Source: an uncultured Gammaproteobacteria bacterium
GTDB taxonomy: Bacteria > Pseudomonadota > Gammaproteobacteria > SZUA-140
Reading direction: 5' to 3'
NCBI GenBank assembly: GCA_945787585.1
Contig: CALZIG010000041.1
Coordinates: 1 to 12,812 of the forward strand
Length of the DNA stretch: 12,812 nt
Shown: one piece after another, positions 1 through 6,936 of the stretch
Numbering within the stretch: the first letter of the stretch is position 1
Layout of the letters: every line of letters begins with the position of its first letter
Position numbers and translations under genes: made by a program
Notes under the pieces: generated by a model
What the model was told of the DNA's origin: nothing
Seen by the model: the letters and a program-made list of their open reading frames with translations, nothing else
Database searches by the model: none

Positions 1-1491
1 CGCCAGTTTATCTTCATCGGGCAGTTGCCACACAATCCCTTTTTCATCCAGCTGACGCATTACACTACAGATGCGCGCATGGGCGTACTGGATGTAATAG
101 ACTGGATTGTCATTCGACTGCGACTTGGCAAGGTCGAGGTCGAAGTCCATGTGCTGTTCACACTTGCGCATCACATAGAAGAAACGTGCGGCATCGTTCC
201 CCACCTCTTCGCGCAGTTGACGCAGCGTGACGAACTCGCCGCTGCGGGTCGACATCTGTGCCTTTTCGCCACCACGATAGAGGATTGCAAACTGCACCAG
301 TAGCACATCCAGTTTGTCGACATCATCACCGAGCGCTTGCAGCGCAGCCTTAACCCGCGGCACGTAGCCGTGGTGATCGGCCCCCCACACGTCGATGACG
401 CGATCAAAGCCACGCTCCAGCTTGTTCATGTGATAGGCGATGTCGGAGGCGAAATAGGTCGCCTGACCATTTTCACGAATCACAACGCGATCTTTTTCAT
501 CGCCAAAATCGGTCGAGCGAAACCACCACGCGCCGCCCTCTTCATAGAGATGACCGCTGAGTTTAAGGCGTCCCACCGCGCGCTCGATTGCACCCGAGGA
601 GACCAGCGAGTTTTCTGAAAACCACTCATCGTAGATCACGCCGAACTCCAGCAGATCTTCGCGGATATCGGCCAGAATACTGTTGAGTGCCGCATCAAAG
701 ACAATTTGATACCCTTCATCGCCGATCAGTGTTTTACAGCGATCAACCATGGCATCGATGTAGCGCTCTTTGTCACCGCTGCCGTCGGCCTTTTCGTCTT
801 CTGGCAGATTGTCCATCACAACATTGGCGGGATGACGAAGCGCATCGCCATGGTGCTGTTTTAGTTCAGCGGCGATGTCGTAAATATACTGGCCTTTGTA
901 ACCGTTGATCGGAAAGGTGATGGCCTCGCCACACCCTTCGAGGTAACGCAGCCAGGTGCTGGCGGCGAGAATGTTCATCTGGCGTCCGGCATCGTTGACA
1001 TAATATTCGCGGTGGACCTTGAAGCCCGCGGCGGCGAGCAGGTCTGCGACGGTGGCACCGTAGGCGGCACCACGCCCGTGGCCGACATGCAGCGGGCCGG
1101 TGGGATTAGCCGAGACAAACTCGACCTGTACTCGCTTGCCCTGGCCAATCGTGCTGTGGCCAAAGGCCTCGCCAGCTTCAAGAATTTTACTGATCACCGC
1201 GCGCTGCGCGCCGTCGGCCATGAAAAAATTGATGAAGCCGGGGCCGGCGATCTCAACTTTATTAACCATGTCCGATGGCGGCAGTGCATCGACAATCTGT
1301 TGCGCCAGCTCACGCGGTTTGCATTTGGCTTGCTTGGCCAGCATCAGCGCGACATTGCAGGCGAAATCGCCGTGGCTTTTATCGCGGGTGCGCTCAATCT
1401 GGATGTCGAGGTTGATCGCTGCGGGCAGGTCATCACGTTGCTGTAGCGCCGTGACGGCCTCGGTGATAAGGGCTTGTATTTGGGTTTTCAT
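1..1491 (-). CDS. argS: Arginyl-tRNA synthetase, C-terminal end cut off
   Basis: Class I aminoacyl-tRNA synthetase that charges tRNA-Arg with arginine in the cytoplasm. The window holds 497 codons in one open frame running off the left edge; the E. coli enzyme has 577 residues, so roughly the last 80, the end of the anticodon-binding domain, are missing. The N-terminal tRNA-binding domain comes first (about residues 1-115). The class I HIGH signature appears as HVGH at residues 135-138, after SANPTGPL. The second signature appears as MSTR at residues 413-416, followed by SGEFVTL, the usual ArgS form of KMSKS. The start is the ATG at 1489-1491, which gives the expected N-terminus (MKTQIQALI). 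No strong Shine-Dalgarno sequence precedes it. priA lies 136 bp upstream on the same strand. Identification is secure. Confidence 0.97.
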   Translation of the reverse strand, partial: MKTQIQALITEAVTALQQRDDLPAAINLDIQIERTRDKSHGDFACNVALMLAKQAKCKPRELAQQIVDALPPSDMVNKVEIAGPGFINFFMADGAQRAVISKILEAGEAFGHSTIGQGKRVQVEFVSANPTGPLHVGHGRGAAYGATVADLLAAAGFKVHREYYVNDAGRQMNILAASTWLRYLEGCGEAITFPINGYKGQYIYDIAAELKQHHGDALRHPANVVMDNLPEDEKADGSGDKERYIDAMVDRCKTLIGDEGYQIVFDAALNSILADIREDLLEFGVIYDEWFSENSLVSSGAIERAVGRLKLSGHLYEEGGAWWFRSTDFGDEKDRVVIRENGQATYFASDIAYHMNKLERGFDRVIDVWGADHHGYVPRVKAALQALGDDVDKLDVLLVQFAILYRGGEKAQMSTRSGEFVTLRQLREEVGNDAARFFYVMRKCEQHMDFDLDLAKSQSNDNPVYYIQYAHARICSVMRQLDEKGIVWQLPDEDKLA

Positions 1492-1603
1492 TAACGCTTT
1501 GCCGGATCAGTGGTTGGGCCGATGATTGGATCGGTGAGTTTATTTGTGGCCAACAATGGCTGGCGACCTATTATCCGGAGTCTGGCCCAACATTCAAGCG
1601 TTA
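1492..1603. repeat. Large imperfect inverted repeat between priA and argS
   Basis: Two pairs of arms nest inside each other. The outer pair is TAACGCTT (1492-1499) with AAGCGTTA (1596-1603). The inner pair is GTTGGGCC (1513-1520) with GGCCCAAC (1584-1591). The arm spacers differ in length (13 and 4 nt). A small hairpin, CCGAT-6-ATCGG, lies inside at 1519-1534, and CCGGAT/ATCCGG (1502-1507, 1573-1578) could form a crossing pair. On the minus strand the left end reads GTCTAAC, which fits the RYYYAAC box of integron attC sites, but the other end reads GTTAATG and fits GTTRRRY poorly. It may be an attC relic, an attenuator-like leader structure, or chance. Confidence 0.5.
1570..1597 (-). promoter_or_regulatory. 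Probable sigma-70 promoter of argS
   Basis: On the minus strand a -35 box TTGAAT (1592-1597) is followed after 16 bp by a -10 box GATAAT (1570-1575, 5 of 6 matches to TATAAT). Transcription would start near 1563, leaving a leader of about 70 nt before argS. The -35 box overlaps one arm of the inverted repeat in this gap. Read by eye only. Confidence 0.45.
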
Positions 1604-1627
1604 GACTTGTTTAATCTGCTGCGTTGA

Positions 1628-3850
1628 TTAACCGATCTCCATCGCATCTACGTCGATTGACCAGCGCACCTTTTTTGCCAGCGGCAGTTGTGACAGTTGT
1701 GGCAACCAGTGACGTAAAAAATTGTGCAGCGCGATGCGTTTGTCGGCCTGAATCAGCAGTAGTGCGCGGTAACGCCCGGCACGTTTTTCCATCGCGGCGG
1801 GGATCGGCCCCAGCAGTTCAGCGGGAGCGGTCAGTTGAAGCCCCATCTCACGGGCAGCACTCAGAAATTTATGCGGTTGTTCGCGGCTGCTCGCTTCGGC
1901 ACGCAACAGGGCGATGTGACGGAACGGCGGCAGTCGTGCCTGTGAGCGTTCAATCAGCAGGTCACTGGCGAAGCGGCTATAGTCGTGATTGATGATGCCG
2001 TTGAGCAGCGGATGCTCCGGGTGATGGGTCTGGATCAGCACCTCGCCGCGCTGGTCGCCGCGTCCGGCGCGCCCTGCGACCTGGATGATCAGCTGCCCCA
2101 TCCGTTCGCTGGCGCGGAAGTCGATCCCAAACAGCCCCTGGTCTGCATCGAGGATGCCGACCAGCGTGACGTTCGGCAGGTGGTGCCCCTTGGCGAGCAT
2201 CTGGGTGCCGAGCAGGATTTGGCCGCGCCCCGCCTGCACCTGTTTGAGTAATTTTTGTAGCGTGCCTTTGCGGCGTGTGCTGTCGCGATCGATGCGGATG
2301 ATCTCATTGTGCGGAAACCGTTCGGCCAGCGCCTCGGCGGCACGTTCGGTGCCCTGCCCCAGTGGGCGTAGATCGACACTGCCGCAATCGGGGCACTGCG
2401 CATCGATGCGCCGTTGGCTGTCGCAGTGGTGGCAGCGCAGCAGATTGCGTGATTTGTGCAGAATCATATGGGCATCGCAACGGGCGCAGTTGGCGAGCCA
2501 GCCGCAGTCGTGACAGATCAGCGTCGGGGCATAGCCGCGACGGTTGAGAAACAGTAGCACCTGCTGTTGCTTGTCGAGGTGGTATTGGATCGCCTGCAAC
2601 ATCGTGGTTGAAAAGCCTTCGGTCAGTTTTTGCTGGCGCACATCGAGCAGGCGTATTTTGGGGTGCGCCGCATCACCGGCACGCTCCGGCAGGGTCAGAT
2701 GTTGGAAGCGTCCCTGCCGCGCATTGTGCAGACTCTCCAGTGACGGGGTTGCCGAGCCGAGTACAATCGGAATCTCTGCCTGCTGCGCGCGCCGAATCGC
2801 GACGTCGCGGGCATGATAGCGAAAACCCTCCTGCTGTTTAAAGGAGAGGTCGTGCTCTTCATCTATTAGTATGATCCCGAGTCGCGCCATCGGGGTGAAC
2901 ACCGCTGAACGGGTGCCGATCACAATCGGCGCATCGCCCGCTTTTGCCTGCAACCAGCTATTCATCCGCGCTTTATCGTTGAGCCCTGAGTGCAGCAATG
3001 CGATCGGCACAGCGAAACGTTGCTGAAAGCGCTTCAGCAGCTGCGGTGTCAGCCCGATTTCGGGCACCAGAATTAACGCCGGTTTGTCTGCGCGCAGCAC
3101 CTGTTCCACGGCGCTGAAGTAGACTTCAGTTTTGCCGCTGCCGGTGACACCATCGAGCAGTAGCGACTGGAACCCATCGAGTGCGCTGTGGATAGCCTCG
3201 CAGGCGAGTGTTTGTGCGGCGTTGAGTGCTGGGGCGGTGGTGGTGTCGACGGCAGCCGCAGGTGATGGCGAGGTCGCCTGTTCCCGAATATCGATCCAGC
3301 CTTTTTCAGCCAGATTGCGCATCACCCCGCGCCAGTTTTCAAATTGCAGATCGAGTTCGCCGGCAGTGAGCGCCTTGTCCGTTTGTTGCAGGTGCTGTAG
3401 CAGCGCAAGCTGGCGCGGCGCGCGTTGCAGTGTCTGCGCTTCAACGCTGCGCCCGGTTTGATTGAGCCGCCAGGTTTTTTCACCGCTAAGCTTCGCGGCT
3501 TCACCCTGACGTAATAGCGTGGGCAGTGCCGCTGAGAACGCTTCGCCAATCGGGTATTGGTAGTAACGGCTCGCCCACTGCATCAGTGACTGTATCTCGG
3601 CGGTCAGGATGGCTTCGTCATCGAGCAGCTCAATAACGGGCTTGAGGCGTGATAGCGCAATCTCGCTGTCACTTTTGTGTGCTACCACGACGCCGATTTT
3701 CTGGCCGCGACCGAAGGGAATGCGTACGCGCGCACCGGGGACAATTTGTTTTAGCTCGCAGTGAGCGGGCAGTAGATAGTCAAAGGTGTAGGGCAGTGGT
3801 GACGGCACGGCGACCTGTAAGATGCCTTGTGAAACGGGGGCTGATTGCAT
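1628..3850 (-). CDS. priA: PriA, replication restart helicase (primosomal protein N')
   Basis: DNA-dependent ATPase and 3'-5' helicase that recognises stalled forks and D-loops and reloads the replisome through PriB/DnaT and DnaB-DnaC. The start used here (ATG 3850) gives 740 residues, against 732 in E. coli. The N-terminal 3'-DNA-binding domain begins ILQVAVPSPLPYTFDYLLP. Walker A is GVTGSGKTE (residues 234-242) and Walker B is DEEH (330-333). Eight cysteines at residues 446, 449, 455, 458, 473, 476, 486 and 489 form the two zinc sites typical of PriA. The frame stays open to a TTG at 3904 and an ATG at 3868, but homologues start close to the conserved ILQVAVPSPL, so 3850 is preferred; none of the three has a strong ribosome binding site. 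The gene lies downstream of the DnaA-box region and upstream of argS. Confidence 0.96.
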   Translation of the reverse strand: MQSAPVSQGILQVAVPSPLPYTFDYLLPAHCELKQIVPGARVRIPFGRGQKIGVVVAHKSDSEIALSRLKPVIELLDDEAILTAEIQSLMQWASRYYQYPIGEAFSAALPTLLRQGEAAKLSGEKTWRLNQTGRSVEAQTLQRAPRQLALLQHLQQTDKALTAGELDLQFENWRGVMRNLAEKGWIDIREQATSPSPAAAVDTTTAPALNAAQTLACEAIHSALDGFQSLLLDGVTGSGKTEVYFSAVEQVLRADKPALILVPEIGLTPQLLKRFQQRFAVPIALLHSGLNDKARMNSWLQAKAGDAPIVIGTRSAVFTPMARLGIILIDEEHDLSFKQQEGFRYHARDVAIRRAQQAEIPIVLGSATPSLESLHNARQGRFQHLTLPERAGDAAHPKIRLLDVRQQKLTEGFSTTMLQAIQYHLDKQQQVLLFLNRRGYAPTLICHDCGWLANCARCDAHMILHKSRNLLRCHHCDSQRRIDAQCPDCGSVDLRPLGQGTERAAEALAERFPHNEIIRIDRDSTRRKGTLQKLLKQVQAGRGQILLGTQMLAKGHHLPNVTLVGILDADQGLFGIDFRASERMGQLIIQVAGRAGRGDQRGEVLIQTHHPEHPLLNGIINHDYSRFASDLLIERSQARLPPFRHIALLRAEASSREQPHKFLSAAREMGLQLTAPAELLGPIPAAMEKRAGRYRALLLIQADKRIALHNFLRHWLPQLSQLPLAKKVRWSIDVDAMEIG

Positions 3851-3949
3851 GGCGCAGGACTCTAGCATGTTCGTTGACAGGTGCCCATGGTTAACAAGAG
3901 TCAAATTTACGTCTACTTGTCAGGATGTCTCTAGTAAAAATCGATAACT

Positions 3950-4190
3950 CGTTGTCATGAAAGAAAATAAACGATTATCCACAGTTTCTGTGGATAACTC
4001 TGTGGACGGATTGGGGTAATGATGACGAAAGCCTCGTTTTTATTGGCTTTGTGTTAGATTGATTAAATTTTGGCCGATCTTATTTTTTAATTAAAAACAA
4101 TTAGTTATCAATATTCAAGGTTGAATGTGAAATATCCACAGCAGTTAATAGGGCTGTTTTGTCAATCATATAAGTTCTGTGTATAAGATT
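3950..4190. other. Candidate oriC-like region: DnaA boxes plus AT-rich element
   Basis: The 429 bp between priA and hemJ has no credible gene. It contains three perfect matches to the DnaA box TTATNCACA: TTATCCACA at 3975-3983 (+), TGTGGATAA at 3989-3997 (-) and TGTGTATAA at 4178-4186 (-). A fourth site, ATATCCACA at 4132-4140 (+), matches 8 of 9, and TTATCAATA at 4105-4113 matches 7 of 9. The first two boxes form a perfect 10-bp-arm palindrome with a 3-nt loop (3975-3997). Between the box groups, GATCTTATTTTTT (4076-4088) matches the E. coli oriC 13-mer GATCTNTTNTTTT at all but one fixed position. The stretch 4081-4115 has only 3 G/C in 35 bases, as expected of a DNA unwinding element. AAAGCC/GGCTTT (4028-4033, 4045-4050) is a further inverted repeat. 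It could be the chromosomal origin, a DnaA-titrating locus, or DnaA-regulated control of priA. No dnaA, dnaN, mnmG or rpmH gene is in the window to support oriC. Confidence 0.5.
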
Positions 4191-4203
4191 TTTTGGTTGA
4201 CAT

Positions 4204-4231
4204 AAAAAAATCCCTGTCAGCTTATGGAGAT
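4204..4231 (-). terminator. Possible weak terminator downstream of hemJ
   Basis: On the minus strand a 5-bp stem, ATCTC/GGGAT (one G-T wobble, 12-nt loop, 4210-4231), is followed by seven T residues (4204-4210). The T-run is good but the stem is weak. If functional, it would stop hemJ transcripts before they enter the DnaA-box region. Confidence 0.35.
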
Positions 4232-4279
4232 AGGCAGCAATGGTGTGATTTAGCCTGCGTAACCACCGGTAATCGATAC

Positions 4280-4705
4280 TTAAAAAGGTTTTACGACCAC
4301 TAGGATAATGACCACAATGAGTAGCAGAACAGGTAACTCATTGAACCAGCGATAGAAGACGTGACCGCGCTGGTTGTTGTCCTGTTTGAACGCCTTGACG
4401 AGCTTGCCACAATAGAGGTGATAGCCGATCAGCGCCACGACCAGCAGTAGTTTGAGGTGCAGCCACCCCATATCTGCGTAGAGTGCCCAGCCGTAGTCGA
4501 ACAGTAGCCACAGCCCGAAAATGGTGGTGAGTACCGCGCCGGGGGTCATGATGCCGAAGTAGAGTTTGCGTTCCATGACTTTGAAGCGCTCATTGCTAAT
4601 CGCATCGTCACTCATCGCATGATAGACAAAGAGGCGCGGCAGATAAAAAAGTGCCGCAAACCAGGTGACCATAAAAATGACATGGAAGGCTTTGACCCAC
4701 AGCAT
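4280..4705 (-). CDS. hemJ: HemJ, protoporphyrinogen IX oxidase (membrane)
   Basis: Inner-membrane enzyme of the HemJ/UPF0093 family that oxidises protoporphyrinogen IX to protoporphyrin IX, the step before ferrochelatase. It replaces HemG or HemY in many proteobacteria. At 141 residues it has the usual family length (about 140-150). About four hydrophobic segments are visible, near residues 6-26, 51-70, 82-98 and 123-138. Family features include the N-terminal segment with His8 (MLWVKAFHVIFMVTWFAALF), RKLYFGIMTPGA at about 46-57, and WLHLKLLLV with a following YH near residue 95. The ATG at 4705 has AGGGA about 9 nt upstream. A 7-bp palindrome overlaps that site. The DUF4124 gene ends 75 bp upstream on the same strand. 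Identification rests on pattern and length and is strong. Confidence 0.9.
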   Translation of the reverse strand: MLWVKAFHVIFMVTWFAALFYLPRLFVYHAMSDDAISNERFKVMERKLYFGIMTPGAVLTTIFGLWLLFDYGWALYADMGWLHLKLLLVVALIGYHLYCGKLVKAFKQDNNQRGHVFYRWFNELPVLLLIVVIILVVVKPF

Positions 4706-4715
4706 GGTTGATATC

Positions 4716-4744
4716 CCTGAATTAACGATTCAGGTGGTAGTATA
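4716..4744 (-). promoter_or_regulatory. hemJ promoter -10 box and palindrome overlapping the ribosome binding site
   Basis: TATACT on the minus strand (4739-4744, 5 of 6 matches to TATAAT) would place the transcript start near 4732; no good -35 box is seen. The perfect inverted repeat CCTGAAT-5-ATTCAGG (4716-4734) follows at once, and its 3' arm runs into the hemJ Shine-Dalgarno AGGGA. It could be an operator at the start site or, if transcription begins upstream, a hairpin that hides the ribosome binding site. Confidence 0.4.
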
Positions 4745-4780
4745 GCCGCTTTATGCAGTGGGGACTGGTGGAATATGGGG

Positions 4781-5254
4781 CTATTTACACCACTCTTTGA
4801 TTGATGCGCGCGTATCGGTGATCTGTTTCAGGCGGGCTTCATCAGAGAAATAGGTGCGGTTACCCTTTTCATCTTCGGAGTACAGGCGGCTCACCGTCTG
4901 TAGTTTTTGCAGGCGGTCCTGTGCCTTTTTACAATTCTCATCGCGTTTGCTTTGCAGCGTCTTCAGGTCCGCTTTGGCGGCTTTTTCATCTTCTTTTTCA
5001 TCTTCTTTTGCATCGCTGCTTTTATCTGTTTTCTCGGCAGATTTGTTGGCACCGGGGACGGCCGGTGCGGCGACATCTGGGGTAAACACTTTGACATCAA
5101 TTTGCTCGGCAGAAGCACTGGGTGGGCGATCACTGAAGATGACTTTACCATTTTCATCGAGCGATTTGTAAAAACGCGCCGCCGAGGCATCGAGTGCGAG
5201 CAGTGACAGAGTGGCGCAGAGCGCGATGGTTAACCCTTTGTTCCCTCGTAACAT
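4781..5254 (-). CDS. Secreted DUF4124-domain protein, function unknown
   Basis: A 157-residue protein with a Sec signal peptide: basic MLRGNK, a hydrophobic core to about residue 21, and an AXA cleavage site (Ala23-Ser-Ala25). The mature N-terminus, ARFYKSLDENGKVIFSDRPP (26-45), is the short beta-rich DUF4124 motif common in gammaproteobacterial periplasmic proteins. A Pro/Ala linker and a highly charged Lys/Glu/Asp stretch (about 71-100) follow, then a probable coiled coil with two cysteines (108 and 156) that might pair in the periplasm. The ATG at 5254 has AGAGA about 9 nt upstream. A 12-bp tandem repeat encodes the KEDE run. fetB ends 53 bp upstream and hemJ starts 75 bp downstream, so an operon is possible. 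The role is unknown. Confidence 0.85.
   Translation of the reverse strand: MLRGNKGLTIALCATLSLLALDASAARFYKSLDENGKVIFSDRPPSASAEQIDVKVFTPDVAAPAVPGANKSAEKTDKSSDAKEDEKEDEKAAKADLKTLQSKRDENCKKAQDRLQKLQTVSRLYSEDEKGNRTYFSDEARLKQITDTRASIKEWCK
4982..5005. repeat. 12-bp tandem repeat in the DUF4124 gene
   Basis: TTTTTCATCTTC occurs twice in direct tandem (4982-4993 and 4994-5005), followed by a decayed third copy. On the coding (minus) strand each unit gives a KEDE-type tetrapeptide. Gain or loss of a unit would keep the reading frame. Confidence 0.8.
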
Positions 5255-5307
5255 TGTTGTTCATCTCTAATAGTGAGTGGAATATTCAGCTTATCGGCAT
5301 TTTATCC

Positions 5308-6111
5308 TCAGACAACAGCCTTTTGTAGCCGATCGAGGCGCAGCCGCTCACGCTCATCGAAGAGGTGTCGTGAGGCCATCGCCACCGCGAAAATCGTCCC
5401 GAGGCCGGTGCCGGCAGTGACCATGAACATGATTAAAATTTGATAGCTGACCGCATCCATCGGGTCGGCCCCGGCCATAATCTGGCCAGTCATCATTCCC
5501 GGCAGGCTCACGATGCCGGCCACCGCCATCGCGTTGATGATCGGAATCATGCCGCTGCGAGTGCTTTCGCGGCGGATATCGCTAATCGCCTGTAGCGGTG
5601 TCTGCCCTAACGTCAGGCGGGCTTCGATCACTTCGCGCTGTTGCCATGCGGTCTGTGTCAGACGGTCGAGCCCCAGCGCGATGCCGTTCATGGTGTTGCC
5701 AAACATCATCCCCAGCAGCGGGATCGCATATTGCGGTGTGTACCACGGGTCGGCCGAGATCACCACGGTGAGTACCAGCAGTGTCACCACAATCGTTGAG
5801 ATAAAAAGTGACACGGTGCCGAGGGCGAAACTCTGAATGCCGGCAAAGCGCCGCTGTTGGCGTACCATCACCTCGCGGCCCGCGGCCAGCAACATGATGA
5901 GTGAGACCAGAATAAGCCAGCCGGGGTGGGTCGTGCCAAATAACCATTTCAATATTAGACCGATGAGCAGCAACTGAATGACAGTACGCAGCGCGGCAAC
6001 GATGATCGAACGGCTCACGCCGAGTTTCATCTGAAATGAGAGCAGCGCGAGTGCGATGACCAATAGGGCCGCCAGCGACAGGTCCCATAGCGAGAGGGTG
6101 ATGAGTGTCAT
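5308..6111 (-). CDS. fetB: FetB-type ABC permease, probable iron exporter
   Basis: Membrane subunit of the FetAB (YbbL-YbbM, UPF0014) transporter, which in E. coli exports iron and gives resistance to oxidative stress. At 267 residues it is close to E. coli FetB (259). The frame is strongly hydrophobic throughout, with about seven segments, and carries family sequence such as GVSRSIIVAALRTVIQLLLIG near the N-terminus, ISADPWYTPQYAIPLLGMMFGNTMNGIALGLDRL in the middle, and NAMAVAGIVSLPGMMTGQIMAGADPMDAVSYQ toward the end. The ATG at 6111 overlaps the TGA of fetA by four bases (ATGA), so the two are translationally coupled. The substrate is inferred from the E. coli pair. Confidence 0.9.
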   Translation of the reverse strand: MTLITLSLWDLSLAALLVIALALLSFQMKLGVSRSIIVAALRTVIQLLLIGLILKWLFGTTHPGWLILVSLIMLLAAGREVMVRQQRRFAGIQSFALGTVSLFISTIVVTLLVLTVVISADPWYTPQYAIPLLGMMFGNTMNGIALGLDRLTQTAWQQREVIEARLTLGQTPLQAISDIRRESTRSGMIPIINAMAVAGIVSLPGMMTGQIMAGADPMDAVSYQILIMFMVTAGTGLGTIFAVAMASRHLFDERERLRLDRLQKAVV

Positions 6112-6806
6112 GCCGGTGCTCCCAATAGTGCCTGTGTTTGCGATGCTGGCAGTGGCACCAGCTGACCCTGCTTAATGATAAAGTGGCGCGACGCGACGCG
6201 TGCCAGTTGTTCAGGGTCGTGACTGACCCAGATTACAATGCAGCGGTGTTGTGCCTGATAGTCGGCGACAAGCTTTTCAACACGCAGCGTGTTGTCGTGG
6301 TCAAGACTGGCGGTGGGTTCATCCAGCAGGAGCGCCTGTGGCTGATTGGCCAGCAGTCGGAGCAGCGCAACACGCTGGCGTTCGCCACTGGAGAGGGTGC
6401 TGATGGGGGCGTCGAGAATCGCCTCGTCGAGTTCCAGTGTGTTTAGCCAGCTTGCCAATAAAGATTGGTCGATAGCGTGAATAAAATGTTCGCGTACACC
6501 GTCGCCCCACCATTGACTCATGGCGGGCAGGTAGCCAACCCGTTGTCGCCATTGCGAACCGCGATAGTCATTGCTAGAGACGTCATCGAGCAGCACCTCC
6601 CCCTGGTGTGGATCAAGATCTGCGATCGCACGTAACAGCAGGCTTTTGCCTGCACCAGAGTTACCCCGTATTGAAATAGCGCTGCCGTCGGAGACGGTGA
6701 GGTTTATCGGACCAAGGTGGTGTGTCTTGAGGTTGTTAATTTGTAGGTGACTCAGCGCGTATCCCCCAAATTTTTCTATAGTATCGCGAGCGATAGCATA
6801 ACGCAT
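6108..6806 (-). CDS. fetA: FetA-type ABC ATPase, probable iron exporter; start uncertain
   Basis: Cytoplasmic ATPase partner of FetB. From the ATG at 6806 it has 232 residues: Walker A GNSGAGKS (48-55), Q-loop region near YLPAMSQWW (92-100), ABC signature LSSGERQ (138-144; Ser replaces the first Gly of LSGGQ), Walker B ALLLDEP (158-164), D-loop SLD, and H-loop His196. The first 17 residues are not typical of the family, and ATG 6806 or GTG 6809 lacks a Shine-Dalgarno sequence. A CTG at 6753-6755 has GGGGGA six bases upstream and would give LSHLQINNLKTHHLG, a more normal N-terminus of 215 residues, with TACTAT (6778-6783) as a possible -10 box for a short leader. No ATG, GTG or TTG lies in frame between that CTG and the P-loop. 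Confidence 0.88.
   Translation of the reverse strand: MRYAIARDTIEKFGGYALSHLQINNLKTHHLGPINLTVSDGSAISIRGNSGAGKSLLLRAIADLDPHQGEVLLDDVSSNDYRGSQWRQRVGYLPAMSQWWGDGVREHFIHAIDQSLLASWLNTLELDEAILDAPISTLSSGERQRVALLRLLANQPQALLLDEPTASLDHDNTLRVEKLVADYQAQHRCIVIWVSHDPEQLARVASRHFIIKQGQLVPLPASQTQALLGAPA
6755..6783 (-). promoter_or_regulatory. Shine-Dalgarno, CTG and -10-like box suggesting an internal fetA start
   Basis: On the minus strand TACTAT (6778-6783, 5 of 6 to the -10 consensus) is followed by GGGGGA (6762-6767), six spacer bases and CTG (6753-6755) in frame with fetA. A start near 6771 would give a leader of about 16 nt. No convincing -35 box was found. Confidence 0.35.
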
Positions 6807-6816
6807 CACTGAATAT

Positions 6817-6854
6817 GTGAGCTGCGCGAGGGCAACTCACTTAATGATGTGAGT
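6817..6854. promoter_or_regulatory. Repeated GTGAG/CTCAC palindrome upstream of fetA, possible operator
   Basis: ACTCAC (6835-6840) and GTGAGT (6849-6854) form an inverted repeat with an 8-nt spacer. A further GTGAG at 6817-6821 pairs with the same CTCAC across 14 nt. This spacing of half-sites suits a dimeric regulator. The regulator is unknown; E. coli fetAB answers to oxidative stress. Confidence 0.4.
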
Positions 6855-6881
6855 CGTGGTTTAACGAAGTGTTTGGTGAAT

Positions 6882-6912
6882 AAAAAAAGGGGGCGCCATC
6901 GGCGCCCCCTTT
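6882..6912 (-). terminator. Strong rho-independent terminator of glnK-amtB
   Basis: GGGGGCGCC (6889-6897), a 3-nt loop and GGCGCCCCC (6901-6909) form a perfect 9-bp GC stem, extended by three A-T pairs. On the minus strand it is followed by seven T residues (6882-6888). It lies 25 bp past the amtB stop and separates that operon from fetAB. Confidence 0.93.
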
Positions 6913-6936
6913 GATTGACAACGTTACCGGCAGGCT

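Noticed and set aside
1012..1446. A 144-codon plus-strand ORF opposite argS
   Set aside because: argS on the other strand carries the conserved motifs here; the ORF is a shadow in GC-rich coding DNA.
3851..3904. N-terminal extension of PriA from TTG 3904 or ATG 3868
   Set aside because: PriA homologues begin just before the ILQVAVPSPL block, and neither upstream codon has a ribosome binding site.
3957..4019. A 20-codon ORF on the plus strand spanning the DnaA boxes
   Set aside because: It has no Shine-Dalgarno sequence, is very short, and its sequence is dictated by the DnaA-box palindrome.
5582..6088. A 168-codon minus-strand ORF inside fetB in another frame
   Set aside because: The fetB frame gives a coherent membrane protein coupled to fetA; this frame is Arg/His-rich with no family likeness.
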